From Eutrigla gurnardus (Eukaryota > Chordata > Actinopteri > Perciformes > Triglidae), in assembly GCA_963514095.1 (NCBI GenBank), contig OY741276.1, positions 10,449,266 to 10,513,265 on the forward strand: 64,000 bases of DNA, read 5' to 3'. The notes under the pieces are model-generated. The model did no database searches. It had not been told where the DNA came from and saw only the letters and a list, made by a program, of their open reading frames with translations. The first letter of the stretch is position 1, and each line of letters opens with the position of its first letter. This document shows, in pieces, positions 63,241-64,000 of this stretch. The position numbers and the translations under genes were made by a program.

Positions 63241-64000
63241 GTTCATAATCTATATTCATGTGAACAATAAAACAACTTTTTATTGAGCAGTTTAACACGA
63301 TGATGCTAATAGCGTTTGGAGTATTGGCCAGTGGCTGTGGCTGAGAGCAATCATCTCGGACGAGTTGACAGGGTATTATGGCACCATTTACTTCACAGCT
63401 TCTCAGTGGTTCGTAAGCCTTTAAAACAAATAGGATTTCTCTTCACACAGCGGCACACCTTTTCAGTCTTTTGCACCAGCTAAACCAAATACCACTATCG
63501 GTGAGATCTGATGACTTCCCGCACATCCTATCCCCCCCCTCTTCCCATCCATATCCATATGAGCAGACTCCATATATATCTCAGACATAGTTAAACACCA
63601 TAGGCAGTGCCCATAAAGTTTAATGTTAGCTCTAACAAGATGTCAAGGTCATGCTGCTGTAATGTTATAGGAAGCCTGGCTTTCTCACAATGGGAAGTAA
63701 TGAAGTTCTATTGGTCATAGTTGAGGAGGCCCATTGTTGGGCTCGGAGAGGGAACATTAATGGGATGGATTATTCACGGCAGCCTGTTGAAAGGTTTATC
63801 ACTCAGTCAAACTGGGATATATATTGTCTGTACATGCCCCCTGTTGTTTTACTATCTCTGTATAGTCCAATACAATCGTGCACACACACACATGCACACG
63901 TCTAACAACAAAGTATTTTTTTTTTCTCTCTGAGGGGGTTGACATTGTTAGTGTTTCCTGGACCTTCCATTAAATTCAGTTGTGCGTACTGGCAACACTG
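63241..64000. other. Intron 1 DNA to window end, no gene seen
   Basis: No exon or element recognised. A short CACA patch lies at about 63879-63900. Confidence 0.5.

Overview
The window looks like teleost fish nuclear DNA. The evidence is a spliced vertebrate-type gene start, an AT-rich background with few CpGs, many long (CA/TG)n microsatellites, and fossils of element families that are common in fish: a Tc1-like DNA transposon, an L2-type LINE tail, a Gypsy-type LTR retroelement and tRNA-headed SINEs. Species cannot be read from the sequence; the SINE types suggest a spiny-rayed (percomorph) fish, which is an inference.

The only gene I can support is the first coding exon of an ionotropic glutamate receptor of the delta family, best matched to grid2 (GluD2), on the + strand at 30848-30935. 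It encodes a 23-residue signal peptide and the start of the mature N-terminal domain (DSIIHIG). It ends at a perfect GTGAGT donor inside the glycine codon. Everything from 30936 to the window end is the opening 33 kb of intron 1; I found no further exon. Upstream of the ATG lies a CpG-rich promoter/5' leader zone (about 29840-30720), bordered by a long (CT)n tract and holding several upstream ATGs, one of which opens a 59-codon uORF.

Layout: 1-29.6 kb is intergenic DNA with element fossils. These are a minus-strand Gypsy integrase remnant at 6.2-6.6 kb, an L2 reverse-transcriptase tail with its 3' end at 13.9-14.5 kb, and a composite at 19.9-21.6 kb, where a truncated minus-strand Tc1-like element abuts three pieces of a (GGAT)n-tailed tRNA-type retroposon, two of them head-to-head. 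29.6-30.9 kb is the grid2 promoter, leader and exon 1. 30.9-64 kb is intron 1, holding about ten long dinucleotide arrays, a clean retroposon copy with a 12-bp target-site duplication (51.6-52.0 kb), a second retroposon fragment (57.2 kb), a different tRNA-derived SINE (59.5 kb) and unannotated, possibly regulatory, single-copy-looking DNA.

No prokaryotic, CRISPR or operon-like structure is present, and I see no convincing novel gene system. Most open frames in the window are chance frames or translations of microsatellites and repeats.
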